Shown here piece after piece: positions 35,225 through 43,896 of a DNA stretch of 64,000 bases. A model generated the notes under the pieces. The model saw only the letters and a list, made by a program, of their open reading frames with translations. It was not told the DNA's origin and did not search any database. Position 1 is the stretch's first letter. Each line of letters begins with the position of its first letter. The DNA is from Anaerolineales bacterium (lineage in GTDB: Bacteria; Chloroflexota; Anaerolineae; Anaerolineales; Villigracilaceae). Both the position numbers and the translations under genes were made by a program. The DNA lies in assembly GCA_030583905.1 (NCBI GenBank), contig CP129481.1, positions 3,502,136-3,566,135 on the forward strand, written 5' to 3'.

Positions 35225-36727
35225 TTATTGTGCGGTTTTCTTGAACAATTCCGCCAGCGGGAGGTCCGCCCACGCGGCGTACTTCTTCATATCCAAACCG
35301 AGTTTCTTTGCAACGCCTTCGCCATATGCCGGATCAGCCTTGTAGAAATGGACAAGCTGACGCGCCTGAATGCGCTCCGGGACGCCCTGCATCGCTTCTG
35401 CCAGATTGCTGAAAAGCTGTTCTTTCTGGCTGTCGTTCATCAAACGGAATAACGCGCCGGGCTGGGCGTAATCATCCGCACCTTCGCGGGGATTGTAGCG
35501 GTCTGCATCGCCCGAGATCTTGAGCGGCGGTTCGAGATATTTCTCGTCCTGCTCCGGTCCGCCGAAGCTGTTCGGTTCATAGTTCAATGCGCCGCCAAAG
35601 TTTCCGTCAAATCGCAGGTGACCATCGCGGTGATAAGTGTTGACCTCGTTATGCGGCTTATTGACCGGTAACGCGGCATAGTTCACGCCGATGCGATAGC
35701 GATGCGCATCAGCATAGGACATAATGCGCGCCTGCAGCATCTTGTCAGGCGAGAAACTGATTCCCGGCACAATATTGGAAGGTTCGAACGCCGCCTGCTC
35801 GATCTCCGCAAAATAGTTCTCAGGGTTGCGGTTGAGTTCGAGAATACCAACCTCGATCAGGGGATAATCCGCATGGGGCCACACCTTGGTCAGGTCGAAG
35901 GGATTGATGCGATAGGTCTCCGCCTCCGTTTCAGGCATGACCTGTACACTGAACTTCCACTTGGGGAATTCGCCGCGCTCGATCGACTCGAACAGGTCGC
36001 GCTGGGAGCTTTCGCGGTCCTTGCCGACGATCGCTTCGCCCTCGGAATTGGTCATGGTCTTGATGCCCTGCATTACCTTGAAGTGGAACTTGACCCAAAA
36101 GCGCTCATTGTTCGCGTTGATGAAACTGTAGGTGTGACTGCCGTATCCGTTGATGTGACGGTAATCCGTCGGCAAGCCACGGTCGGAGAACAGGATCGTG
36201 ACCTGATGCAGGCTTTCGGGCGAAAGAGACCAGAAATCCCACATGGCGGTTGCCGAGCGCATATTGGTCTTGGGATCGCGCTTCTGGGTATGGATGAAAT
36301 CGCTGAACTTGTACGCATCGCGGATGAAGAAGACCGGGGTGTTGTTGCCGACCATGTCCCAGTTGCCTTCCTCCGTATAGAACTTGATGGCGAAACCGCG
36401 CACATCGCGTTCCGCATCCGCCGCGCCGCGCTCGCCCGCAACGGTGGAAAAACGCAGCAAAGCGGGAGTTTGCTTGCCGACCTTGGAGAATACCGCCGCC
36501 TTGGAATATTTCGTAATGTCGTTGGTGACGGTGAACGTGCCATATGCCCCCGACCCCTTGGCATGGACAACGCGCTCCGGCACACGCTCACGGTTGAAGG
36601 TCGCCATTTTTTCAAGCAGTTGATAGTCCTGCATCAACAAAGGTCCGCGCGGACCAGCCGTCAGTGAATTCTGATTGTCGCCGATCGGCTGTCCATGAGC
36701 GGTAGTGAGTTTCTTCTTCTTAGCCAT
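35225..36727 (-). CDS. katA: Monofunctional haem catalase
   Basis: Decomposes hydrogen peroxide. The 500-residue protein has the small-subunit catalase layout. The catalytic histidine is in [12 protein letters not shown], the asparagine in [13 protein letters not shown], and the haem-ligand tyrosine in [19 protein letters not shown] precedes the ATG. A promoter 80 bases upstream overlaps the end of fmt, and a palindrome lies in the leader, suggesting oxidative-stress control. Confidence 0.96.
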   Translation of the reverse strand: MAKKKKLTTAHGQPIGDNQNSLTAGPRGPLLMQDYQLLEKMATFNRERVPERVVHAKGSGAYGTFTVTNDITKYSKAAVFSKVGKQTPALLRFSTVAGERGAADAERDVRGFAIKFYTEEGNWDMVGNNTPVFFIRDAYKFSDFIHTQKRDPKTNMRSATAMWDFWSLSPESLHQVTILFSDRGLPTDYRHINGYGSHTYSFINANNERFWVKFHFKVMQGIKTMTNSEGEAIVGKDRESSQRDLFESIERGEFPKWKFSVQVMPETEAETYRINPFDLTKVWPHADYPLIEVGILELNRNPENYFAEIEQAAFEPSNIVPGISFSPDKMLQARIMSYADAHRYRIGVNYAALPVNKPHNEVNTYHRDGHLRFDGNFGGALNYEPNSFGGPEQDEKYLEPPLKISGDADRYNPREGADDYAQPGALFRLMNDSQKEQLFSNLAEAMQGVPERIQARQLVHFYKADPAYGEGVAKKLGLDMKKYAAWADLPLAELFKKTAQ

Positions 36728-36775
36728 TTTGATTTCCTTTTCTATGTTGCATTAGACAAAACTATGGATTCGATA

Positions 36776-36833
36776 CTTCTACAATTGTGAAATCACACAC
36801 AATCATTATATCCCCTGCCCTTCCCTTATACAA
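36776..36833 (-). promoter_or_regulatory. Catalase promoter with downstream palindrome
   Basis: On the minus strand -35 TTGTAT (36828-36833) and -10 TATAAT (36805-36810) are 17 bases apart. Downstream, an imperfect palindrome centred on ACAATTGT (36776-36793) could be an operator for a peroxide regulator. It does not match the classic PerR box. Confidence 0.55.
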
Positions 36834-37737
36834 GCCAATTGCGCGCGCCCGCCAAAAACGACGTTCCGCTCATGGGCTTTTTCCCCGCGGGCTGTACTTC
36901 CTCCAGGATGAGGATCCCGCCTCCCGCCCCGACCGCAGGTTGATTCTGAACTACCAGCCTCTGCCCCGCTGACGCATTTCCCGCATCCACGTGCGCGCGA
37001 TGGACTTTGAGGATCGCTCCGTCAAGTTCCATGAATGCGCCGGGCCACGGGTTCATCGCGCGGACTCTCCGTTCCAATTCTGCCGCAGGCTTGGAGAACT
37101 CAAGCCGACCATCCTCTTTCGTCAACATCGGAGCGTAGGTTGCGCCTTCTTCTGGCTGAGTCTGCGGGATGATCTTTCCATCTATGTAATCGGGCAGGGT
37201 TTCGATCAGCAGGTCCGCTCCGAGGGTAGACAAGGCTTGGAAGACAGAACCAGCCGTATCGTCCGGGTGGAGGCGGATGGAGCGTTTGGCGAGCATGGGA
37301 CCGGTGTCGAGTCCCACATCCATTTGCATGATGGTCACGCCGGTCTCTTCATCCCCGGCAAGGATGGCGGCATTGATAGGAGCCGCGCCGCGCCAACGCG
37401 GAAGCAGGGAGGCATGGACGTTCACACACCCGAACCTGGGTAAGTCGAGAACGTCTTTTTTGAGAATTTGACCGAACGCGGCAACGATTATGAGATCGGG
37501 TTTCCATGCCTGTAATTGAGCCATGGCTTCCGGCTCGCGCAATTTTTGCGGCTGGATGATGGGGAGCCCCAACTCCAGCGCGAGTGTCTTGACAGGCGGC
37601 GGCTTGAGTTCGCGCCCGCGCCCGGAGGCGCGATCCGGCTGGGTGACGACACCGACAACATGATAATGTTGCGTGAGCGCGCGCAGACTTGGCAGGGCAA
37701 AATCAGGCGACCCCATGAAGACAATGTTGATGGGCAT
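36826..37737 (-). CDS. fmt: Methionyl-tRNA formyltransferase
   Basis: Formylates initiator methionyl-tRNA using 10-formyltetrahydrofolate. The 303-residue protein has the catalytic NVHASLLPRWRGAAPI motif with a conserved Asp in MDVGLDTGPML, then a C-terminal tRNA-binding domain. The ATG at 37737 has TAAAAT six bases upstream and no ribosome-binding site, a possible leaderless start. It is notable that def is not adjacent. Confidence 0.94.
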   Translation of the reverse strand: MPINIVFMGSPDFALPSLRALTQHYHVVGVVTQPDRASGRGRELKPPPVKTLALELGLPIIQPQKLREPEAMAQLQAWKPDLIIVAAFGQILKKDVLDLPRFGCVNVHASLLPRWRGAAPINAAILAGDEETGVTIMQMDVGLDTGPMLAKRSIRLHPDDTAGSVFQALSTLGADLLIETLPDYIDGKIIPQTQPEEGATYAPMLTKEDGRLEFSKPAAELERRVRAMNPWPGAFMELDGAILKVHRAHVDAGNASAGQRLVVQNQPAVGAGGGILILEEVQPAGKKPMSGTSFLAGARNWLV

Positions 37738-37802
37738 GTGTGAATTTTAACACAGTGCAATTCCATGTTTTGGGCATGGTACCAAAGTATGAAGGAATTG
37801 AT

Positions 37803-37831
37803 TTGCGTTTTATCTTGAAAGACTGTACAAT
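37803..37831 (+). promoter_or_regulatory. Promoter of the first DUF4870 gene
   Basis: -35 TTGCGT (37803-37808) and -10 TACAAT (37826-37831) are separated by 17 bases. The predicted leader of about 35 bases includes GGAGG. Confidence 0.5.
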
Positions 37832-37872
37832 ACTGCAAATCCAAAACCAACTCATATTCGGAGGAACCCATC

Positions 37873-38184
37873 ATGTCCCAAGATTCATTTAACCCTGAAG
37901 TAACCAGTGACGACAAACTGTGGGCGGCACTCGGTTATCTCATCCCGCTCATCGCTCTCATCGTATTATTTATGGAAGACAAGAAAAGCCGCCCGTATGT
38001 CAAGTTCAATGCGGTGCAGTCGCTCGTGGCGACGGTCGTCCTTTCGATCATCTCCACTGTCACCTGCGGTTTCGGCGCGGTGCTGTTCCTCATCATCCTG
38101 TATTGGGCGTATCAAGCGTATCAGGGTCAGGACGTCCGCATTCCGTTCGTCAGCGACTTCATTCGCAATCAGGGCTGGGCGTAA
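37873..38184 (+). CDS. DUF4870/Tic20-like small membrane protein
   Basis: A 103-residue protein with about three hydrophobic segments, matching the DUF4870 pattern (DDKLWAALGYLIPLIALIV, YVKFNAVQSL, YQAYQGQDVRIPFVSDFI). Function unknown. GGAGG is 9 bases before the ATG. A strong terminator separates it from a second gene of the same family. Confidence 0.8.
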   Translation: MSQDSFNPEVTSDDKLWAALGYLIPLIALIVLFMEDKKSRPYVKFNAVQSLVATVVLSIISTVTCGFGAVLFLIILYWAYQAYQGQDVRIPFVSDFIRNQGWA

Positions 38185-38196
38185 TCAGTCTGAATT

Positions 38197-38233
38197 CAAA
38201 AAGGCTCGCAGTGAACACTGCGAGCCTTTTTTA
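38197..38233 (+). terminator. Rho-independent terminator between the DUF4870 genes
   Basis: AAAAAGGCTCGCAGTG and CACTGCGAGCCTTTTT form a 16-bp perfect stem followed by further T residues. Confidence 0.93.
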
Positions 38234-38275
38234 TATGATAGACTCGTTTCATCATCTTTCAAAAAGGAGACCTTG

Positions 38276-38710
38276 ATGAACGAACAGATGCCGCAATCCC
38301 CTCCCGCGCCGCTCACTCCTGAAGAGGAACGTCAGTGGGCGATGATCGCCCATTTGGGCGTGTTGGTCAATTTGATCTCGGGCTTTTTGGGTCCGGTTGT
38401 TCCGTTGGCGATCTATATGATCTACAAGGAGCGTTCGCGTTACGTCGCATATCACGCCTTGCAGGGGTTGATCTTTCAGCTCATCTGGTGGGTTGGCGGC
38501 GGCATGCTCACAGCCGCGGCTTGGGCGATCACCGGCGCATTGAGCGCGGTATTGATCGGCCTGTTGTGCATTCCCATTGCCTGCATTTTCAGCGCCATGC
38601 CGATCGTAGCTCTCGGCTACGGCATTTACGGCGGCATCCAGTCCAGTCAGGGACAGGATTTCAAGTATTGGCTGATCGGCGATTGGGTGCGCAAAACACT
38701 GACAGGCTAA
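38276..38710 (+). CDS. DUF4870 membrane protein
   Basis: A 144-residue protein with a Pro-rich N-terminus and about three to four membrane segments. EEERQWAMIAHLGVLVNLIS, YVAYHALQGLIFQ and SQGQDFKYWLIGDWV are typical of DUF4870. It is related in plan to the gene just upstream. AAAGGAGA lies 5 bases before the ATG. Function unknown. Confidence 0.82.
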   Translation: MNEQMPQSPPAPLTPEEERQWAMIAHLGVLVNLISGFLGPVVPLAIYMIYKERSRYVAYHALQGLIFQLIWWVGGGMLTAAAWAITGALSAVLIGLLCIPIACIFSAMPIVALGYGIYGGIQSSQGQDFKYWLIGDWVRKTLTG

Positions 38711-38711
38711 G

Positions 38712-38743
38712 AAAAATCCCCTTCATGCGAAGGGGATTTTTTT
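38712..38743. terminator. Bidirectional terminator between the DUF4870 gene and the LCP gene
   Basis: AAAAATCCCCTTC and GAAGGGGATTTTTTT form the stem with T runs on both strands. The genes converge here. Confidence 0.93.
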
Positions 38744-38752
38744 GTTCCAACC

Positions 38753-40198
38753 TTACGGGATACTGCCCGAAATATCCGTGCCAAGCCGAATCTCTACATC
38801 CACCGTTGCATTCGGGTCAGGGGTGAAGCGGATTTGGCGGCTTGAGATCCCAAATGTGCTTTGCAGCCATTTGACAGTGTAGAGATCAGGACCATATACG
38901 ATTACGAGAGTTTGACTATATCCTTCGGGGGAACCAGCCAATTCTGTGACGTTCATGCCATAGGATTGGAAGAGCGCCCCGGCGCGTTGGTCCAAACCGG
39001 AGTAGGTTCCGTCCATGATGCGGACACGCGACGCTTCCTCGCGCATCAAGGTCGCAGGGTCTCCCTGCGCGATCGGACTGAGAGGTCCACTCGTGGTAAA
39101 GATCTCGTCCCGCAGGACGCGGATCTGGTCCATTATGGGTTTCAACACGCTGGCGTTTTCTCCGCCGAGGGTGGTGTTATCGAAGACCGCCATCCCCAGC
39201 TGAGGATCGATCACGCCGGTTTTGATGCTCTGGGGCGAGATATCCCTGCCGAGCACGGCGAGTTCGATGGCATCATCAAAGGACATATTGGTCACGATGC
39301 CCCATCCAAGCCGTTTGTAAAGTGTGGATGATTTCGCAAGAAATTCGGTAAAGTTCTGCGGGTCGAAGATGATCTTTTGGAGAGCAAGGATCACTTCCTG
39401 TTGACGACGGGCGCGGTCGGCATCACCACCGGATGTCTTGCGGTTACGGGCATACGCCAGCACTTTCCAGCCTTCGCACAACTGACGGTTACCGGCAGTC
39501 AAACGGACTTTATCCGGTCCGGGACCGATCGGGTCAAGGATCATGGCTTCGGTCGGAGAAACATCCAAACAACCGCCGATCTTGACCAGTTCATCCACCA
39601 TGGTCACGAAGACCGAGAAATCCACCTGCACATAATAATCCACCGGCACGCCCAAAAACTGGGAGACGGTTTTCATGGCAAGTCCCGCTCCGCCGCCGGG
39701 CAGCCTCGCGCCCTCTCCGCTTGGATAAGCGGTATTGATACGGCTGTATCCAAAACCGGGAATATTCACCCACATATCGCGCGGAACGGAGATCATCCCC
39801 GCCGTTTTGCTGATGGGATCCACCGTGAACAGGATCATCGAGTCGGTTCGGGGCGGACCAGTATTTTCTTCCAAGTCGCGCGCATCCATGCCGATGAACA
39901 GGATATTGATGCGGCTGGCGCCATCCCAGGCAGGAGGCAGGTCGGAAACAATCGGGAGCGGGGCGGGGGGAAGATCCACACCGGGCGCTCCGTTTTCCGT
40001 AACCGTAAACCCATCGCCATCTGCGGCAATACCGCAACGATCAGGCGGAATACCGGGCAGGTTGGTAAACCTCCAACATTCTGTAAAATTTTTGACGGCA
40101 ATGAACGCCACAATACCCAAAACAAACGTCACACCCCAAAAGACGATCTGTTTGACGGACGGGCGTCCAAATTTTATGTTCTTAAGAAATTCAGTCAT
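38753..40198 (-). CDS. LytR-CpsA-Psr (LCP) family protein with LytR_C domain
   Basis: Membrane-anchored 481-residue enzyme that attaches glycopolymers to the cell wall or related envelope acceptors. One N-terminal helix (about residues 18-36) is followed by the LCP domain (about 85-290), with NILFIGMDARD, TDSMILFTVDP and the arginine-rich VPRDMWVNIPG. A LytR_C domain lies at about residues 400-475. It is last in an operon with HEAT, Trm112-like and VanW genes. Confidence 0.92.
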   Translation of the reverse strand: MTEFLKNIKFGRPSVKQIVFWGVTFVLGIVAFIAVKNFTECWRFTNLPGIPPDRCGIAADGDGFTVTENGAPGVDLPPAPLPIVSDLPPAWDGASRINILFIGMDARDLEENTGPPRTDSMILFTVDPISKTAGMISVPRDMWVNIPGFGYSRINTAYPSGEGARLPGGGAGLAMKTVSQFLGVPVDYYVQVDFSVFVTMVDELVKIGGCLDVSPTEAMILDPIGPGPDKVRLTAGNRQLCEGWKVLAYARNRKTSGGDADRARRQQEVILALQKIIFDPQNFTEFLAKSSTLYKRLGWGIVTNMSFDDAIELAVLGRDISPQSIKTGVIDPQLGMAVFDNTTLGGENASVLKPIMDQIRVLRDEIFTTSGPLSPIAQGDPATLMREEASRVRIMDGTYSGLDQRAGALFQSYGMNVTELAGSPEGYSQTLVIVYGPDLYTVKWLQSTFGISSRQIRFTPDPNATVDVEIRLGTDISGSIP

Positions 40199-40210
40199 TT
40201 TTTCAAAACC

Positions 40211-40780
40211 TCAGGGCTGAAGATATACCATATCCAGCCCAAGTCGTTCCAATCCCTGCTGCGCCCAGTATTGGATCACAGCAGACTCATCTTCATTGCT
40301 CAGACATTTCATCATGACAGGGATCGCGCGATGATCGCGGATCTCCGCCAGTGTGCGCAGCGCCAGAATTCGGACGCCTGTCGGCGCATCGTTCATGACC
40401 TCGAGCAGGCTCGGCACTGCGGGAGTCCCGACCTTGCCCAGAGCGTTTCCCGCCAACCCTGCTGTGAGCGAGTCGTCATCCGCGAGGGAGTTGACCAGCG
40501 CTTTGACCGCCTCCTCGCCGGGATGGGCGCACAGGGCAAGCGCGGCAGCGGCACGCACTTCGGGGGCAGAGTCGCTGAGGAAGGGAATCAGGTCAACGGT
40601 CCGGGTGTGAGGCGAAGCGGCGAGGGCACGTACTGCCCACCAGCGCAAGTCTGCATCGTCCGAGCGGGTCAGATCCAAGAGCGGAGGGATGACCGCCGTT
40701 CCCAGTTCAACAAGGGCGGAGATTGCGTGCTCTGCGCGGTCGTCGTCCCCACTGGTCAGATCAGCGAGAAGTTCTTCCAT
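40211..40780 (-). CDS. HEAT-repeat protein
   Basis: A 189-residue all-helical protein of about five HEAT-type repeats (RWWAVRALAASPHTRTVDLI, VRAAAALALCAHP, AGNALGKVGTPAVPSLLEVM). It is probably a protein-interaction scaffold. It lies between the Trm112-like gene and the LCP gene with gaps of only 3 and 12 bases. Confidence 0.82.
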   Translation of the reverse strand: MEELLADLTSGDDDRAEHAISALVELGTAVIPPLLDLTRSDDADLRWWAVRALAASPHTRTVDLIPFLSDSAPEVRAAAALALCAHPGEEAVKALVNSLADDDSLTAGLAGNALGKVGTPAVPSLLEVMNDAPTGVRILALRTLAEIRDHRAIPVMMKCLSNEDESAVIQYWAQQGLERLGLDMVYLQP

Positions 40781-40783
40781 TCG

Positions 40784-41002
40784 TTATCGCGCAGGCGGCG
40801 GGACGGGCAGTGCATCCTGTGCGGTGTTGATCCATTTGTCGCCTTCGTCGATGAGCATGACGGGGATGTCATCCACGATGGGATATTTCCGTCCGCAATC
40901 CTGGCAGATCAGCCAAGTGTCCTTGTGGAGTGTGAGCATGCCGTCCTTTTCGCGGACGCAATTGGGACAGCGTAGGATTTCAAGCAGTTCAGAACTGATC
41001 AT
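40784..41002 (-). CDS. Trm112-like zinc-ribbon protein
   Basis: A 72-residue protein with CPNC and CQDC zinc pairs (LLEILRCPNC, RKYPIVDDIPVML), the Trm112/UPF0434 pattern. In eukaryotes Trm112 activates methyltransferases; bacterial versions are less understood. AAGGAG is 5 bases before the ATG. First gene of a small group with the HEAT and LCP genes. Confidence 0.88.
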   Translation of the reverse strand: MISSELLEILRCPNCVREKDGMLTLHKDTWLICQDCGRKYPIVDDIPVMLIDEGDKWINTAQDALPVPPPAR

Positions 41003-41057
41003 GTAAGCTCCTTTTTTTCAGGGGAGGATTGTACCATGCCGAAACGATGCAGGTGGG

Positions 41058-42938
41058 TCAGGTGCTCCCGCCCTGACAAAGGTTGTTTCGCCTTGCCAGC
41101 CTTTGCGGATCTTCCGTTCCGGGACCGTATTGACAGATGGCACTCCAGGGCTGGTAGTGGGTTTGGAAGCTGTCCGTGAAATAGACTTGTCCATTGCGCC
41201 AGACCGTGCGGTTGACGGTAACATCCGCGCCTTCAGCGGCGTAATCCACCTGGCTGATCTCGCCTTCTTTCATCTCCGGATTTTCTTCAAAGATCGGCGC
41301 TTTGGGCGGGACCACGTTTCTGGGACCTGTGGTTTCCCAGGTGATATTGCGCCCGTCGGAGGTGGAATAGAATTTCCATGTGATGGTGCGCGCCGCCGCA
41401 TTGACGTAGGTCTCCATCAACAGCCAGTGCGGGGTGTCGTTCTGGAATTTGAAATCCACAAGCGGGAAGAAGACAGCGGCGTCCAAGCCTGCCAGTCTCG
41501 CATCCTTCGATCCGCTGCGATCCATTTCGTAGTAGGTCACACGGTAGGCGTGCGAATGCCGCTCGATGACCGGATATCCGGCAAAGAATACCGTGCGGAA
41601 GAGCGTGGTGCTGACTTGGCACACGCCTCCGCCCACGCCTTTGATCGTCCGTCCGCCGTAGATGATGAGTGCCTCAGCAAATCCATTTTCGAGGCTGATG
41701 TCCCTGAGAATGCTGCCCATGGAGAACACTTCTCCGGGAGCAACCAGAACTCCGTGGAACTGGTTTGCGGAGGCGACGATATTTTGAATGCGCGCCGCGC
41801 TGGAGCCGTAGAAATACGTCGTCTGTTCGGCAACGAGTTGGGTGATGCCCAACTGCCCGCCAGTGGCGGTATCTACGACGGCTGGGAGCTGTTCGGCAAC
41901 TGCAAGGGTGACGTTATGTTCGCCTCTCAACAGCGTATCATTGATAGTTGTAATGCTGGCTTCCACGTCCATGGTGCGACCAATGCTGGAGGCAGCAATC
42001 GGCTCGATCTGACCCGTTTCATCGTTAAAGACGAAGCGGGCGTTTTCAGGGTTGCGGTCAATCAATACTTTGAGATCGTTCAGAGAATTGCGCAGAGCGG
42101 CAGGATTCAGCCCAACTTGCATCTCCGCTGCACCGCCATTATCCACAACCTGAACAGCAAGCATATTGGCAAGGACTGGAATGTCAAACGACCACGGACC
42201 GGGATCACCCTGACGGTAATTTGGAATGGTGATGGTCAGCGGCTGGCTGAGAATGCGGCGCGCAGTTTCCGCCTGCGAGGAGACATCCATGAGTTTCGGC
42301 GCGGTCTCGTAAATGACCAGCGGCACTTCCCCGTCGCGAAAAGTTTGTAGCTGCGCACCAAGATAGATCAGGGTCGCATCCAGATTGAGGGCACGACCGA
42401 GGCGCCCCTGCTCCGCAACGACATTCGTCCCTTCCACGCGCAGGCTTGCCTCCAGAACCGGTTGGTTCACTTGCGAAGCAATGGATTGCAGATAGGTATA
42501 CGCCACACGTTGATCGAACAGCACAACAGGAGCCACGTCCGCGCCAAGTCCGCGTGCGCCGATCTGACCGGAAAGCGCGTTGAACAAACCGCCTTTGCGG
42601 CCGTAGTTGTACGCCGCCAGCGCACTGGACGACGGATCAAAGACCATGCCCAATTCCACAGGTGAAGCGACCCAGATCTGCTCTCCGTCACGGAACAGAA
42701 CTTTCCCCGTGATCGGATAAGAAAGGGTTTGGTTCAACTTCAGCGCAGCTTCGTTCGGGGAAAGACCGGAAAGGTCCACGCCCGCGACGGAGACACCAGG
42801 GAAGATCCGCCCGGCATATGCCAGTTGGTAGCCAACCATCCATATGGTTACGATCCCTAAAAATAGCAGGGCACCGCCCATCAGAGCGGCAAAACTTTGC
42901 CGGATCGGGTTTCGACGAAAAGCCAATGTGTTCATCAT
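41058..42938 (-). CDS. VanW family protein with peptidoglycan-binding-like repeats
   Basis: A 626-residue envelope protein: an N-terminal membrane anchor (about residues 18-40), two peptidoglycan-binding-type domains (about 45-330), and a VanW domain (about 385-510) with GEVFSMGSILRD and the signature GGGVCQVSTTLF. These proteins are common in Gram-positive-type and Chloroflexota envelopes; the precise activity is unknown. TATAAT lies seven bases before the ATG with no ribosome-binding site. A 55-base gap separates it from the Trm112-like gene. Confidence 0.88.
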   Translation of the reverse strand: MMNTLAFRRNPIRQSFAALMGGALLFLGIVTIWMVGYQLAYAGRIFPGVSVAGVDLSGLSPNEAALKLNQTLSYPITGKVLFRDGEQIWVASPVELGMVFDPSSSALAAYNYGRKGGLFNALSGQIGARGLGADVAPVVLFDQRVAYTYLQSIASQVNQPVLEASLRVEGTNVVAEQGRLGRALNLDATLIYLGAQLQTFRDGEVPLVIYETAPKLMDVSSQAETARRILSQPLTITIPNYRQGDPGPWSFDIPVLANMLAVQVVDNGGAAEMQVGLNPAALRNSLNDLKVLIDRNPENARFVFNDETGQIEPIAASSIGRTMDVEASITTINDTLLRGEHNVTLAVAEQLPAVVDTATGGQLGITQLVAEQTTYFYGSSAARIQNIVASANQFHGVLVAPGEVFSMGSILRDISLENGFAEALIIYGGRTIKGVGGGVCQVSTTLFRTVFFAGYPVIERHSHAYRVTYYEMDRSGSKDARLAGLDAAVFFPLVDFKFQNDTPHWLLMETYVNAAARTITWKFYSTSDGRNITWETTGPRNVVPPKAPIFEENPEMKEGEISQVDYAAEGADVTVNRTVWRNGQVYFTDSFQTHYQPWSAICQYGPGTEDPQRLARRNNLCQGGST

Positions 42939-42945
42939 ACAAAGG

Positions 42946-42951
42946 ATTATA
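42946..42951 (-). promoter_or_regulatory. TATAAT -10 box placed for a leaderless VanW mRNA
   Basis: On the minus strand TATAAT is followed by CCTTTGT and the double ATG at 42938. There is no Shine-Dalgarno sequence. Confidence 0.6.
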
Positions 42952-43076
42952 ACGAAAAATCCGGTTTATCTTGTGAAGATTAAACCAAGTTTTAGTTTCC
43001 ATTAATGCACGCCACGGGAAGAATCGTCCATGTAAGGTACAATCTTGAAACTTTTGAGAAGAATGAGATAAATCTA

Positions 43077-43850
43077 ATGAAGACACAATTGCTGATCGCG
43101 TTGATAATATTTTCCTTGACCGCGTGCAACATACCCGCATCTTCCCCAACATCACAACCTGATTCCGTTACCGAAACTTTTATCCCAACGGACACCTTCA
43201 CTGCCCCCCCGCCGACGGAGACTTTCACTCCGCTTCCGCCAACCGCCACGGAAACTGCCATCCCGACAGAAACGCCCGTCCCAACCGTGGATGAACTGAA
43301 AGCCACTGTCAACGTGGATAGACTCAGCTGCCGGTACGGACCCGGCGCGAATTATCTGTATCTTTTTGCGTTCGTCAAAGGGGCAAACATCAAACTCATC
43401 GGGCGCGCGGCGGGGAATAATTGGGTGTTGGTAGAAAACTCGCCCCAACGCTGCTGGATCAACCCTCAATTTGTCGATATTCAAGGCGATCCGCACATGC
43501 TCCGTTCCATGTACCCTGACGGCTTCAAGTTGATCGTCTCGCCTTATTATGGACCCACCACCGTCCTAAACGCCAAACGGGACGGCAGCAAGGTCACAGT
43601 TTCGTGGATCGAAATCACTATCGATCGCGGTGATTATGAAAGCCCCACCATGTTTACTTACCTTGTGGAAGTCTGGCGTTGTGAGAATAACGAGATCGTC
43701 TTTGAGACGCTCGGTTCCACGTTCCCATTCATCAGTTTCACGGATGAAACTGGCTGCAACGAGCCTTCCCGCGGACGTGTGTATGTTCAAGAAAAGCACG
43801 GCTATGCCGGTCCCGCCGAGATCCCGTGGCCCTCGCACACAACTCCCTGA
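43077..43850 (+). CDS. Lipoprotein with Pro/Thr-rich linker and SH3-type domain
   Basis: A 257-residue secreted lipoprotein. The signal peptide ends in the lipobox LTAC at residues 14-17. A Thr/Pro/Glu-rich linker covers about residues 20-70, an SH3b-like domain about 78-140 (LSCRYGPGANYLYLFAFVKG), and a beta-rich C-terminal domain the rest. It probably sits on the outer face of the membrane and binds the cell wall; the role is unknown. The ATG at 43077 gives the signal peptide directly. Confidence 0.78.
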   Translation: MKTQLLIALIIFSLTACNIPASSPTSQPDSVTETFIPTDTFTAPPPTETFTPLPPTATETAIPTETPVPTVDELKATVNVDRLSCRYGPGANYLYLFAFVKGANIKLIGRAAGNNWVLVENSPQRCWINPQFVDIQGDPHMLRSMYPDGFKLIVSPYYGPTTVLNAKRDGSKVTVSWIEITIDRGDYESPTMFTYLVEVWRCENNEIVFETLGSTFPFISFTDETGCNEPSRGRVYVQEKHGYAGPAEIPWPSHTTP

Positions 43851-43896
43851 CAGGCAATTCCGTCAGGTTATGATAACATAAAGGAATCTAACCCGA

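Noticed and set aside
36776..36793. A PerR or Fur box in the catalase leader
   Set aside because: The palindrome lacks the TTATAAT/ATTATAA half-sites of PerR and the Fur consensus; it is kept only as an unassigned palindrome.
39377..40975. A 532-codon open frame on the + strand
   Set aside because: It lies opposite the LCP and HEAT genes, whose products are well recognised; the antisense product is Arg/His-rich without domains.
41103..42350. A 415-codon open frame on the + strand
   Set aside because: It is the antisense shadow of the VanW gene.
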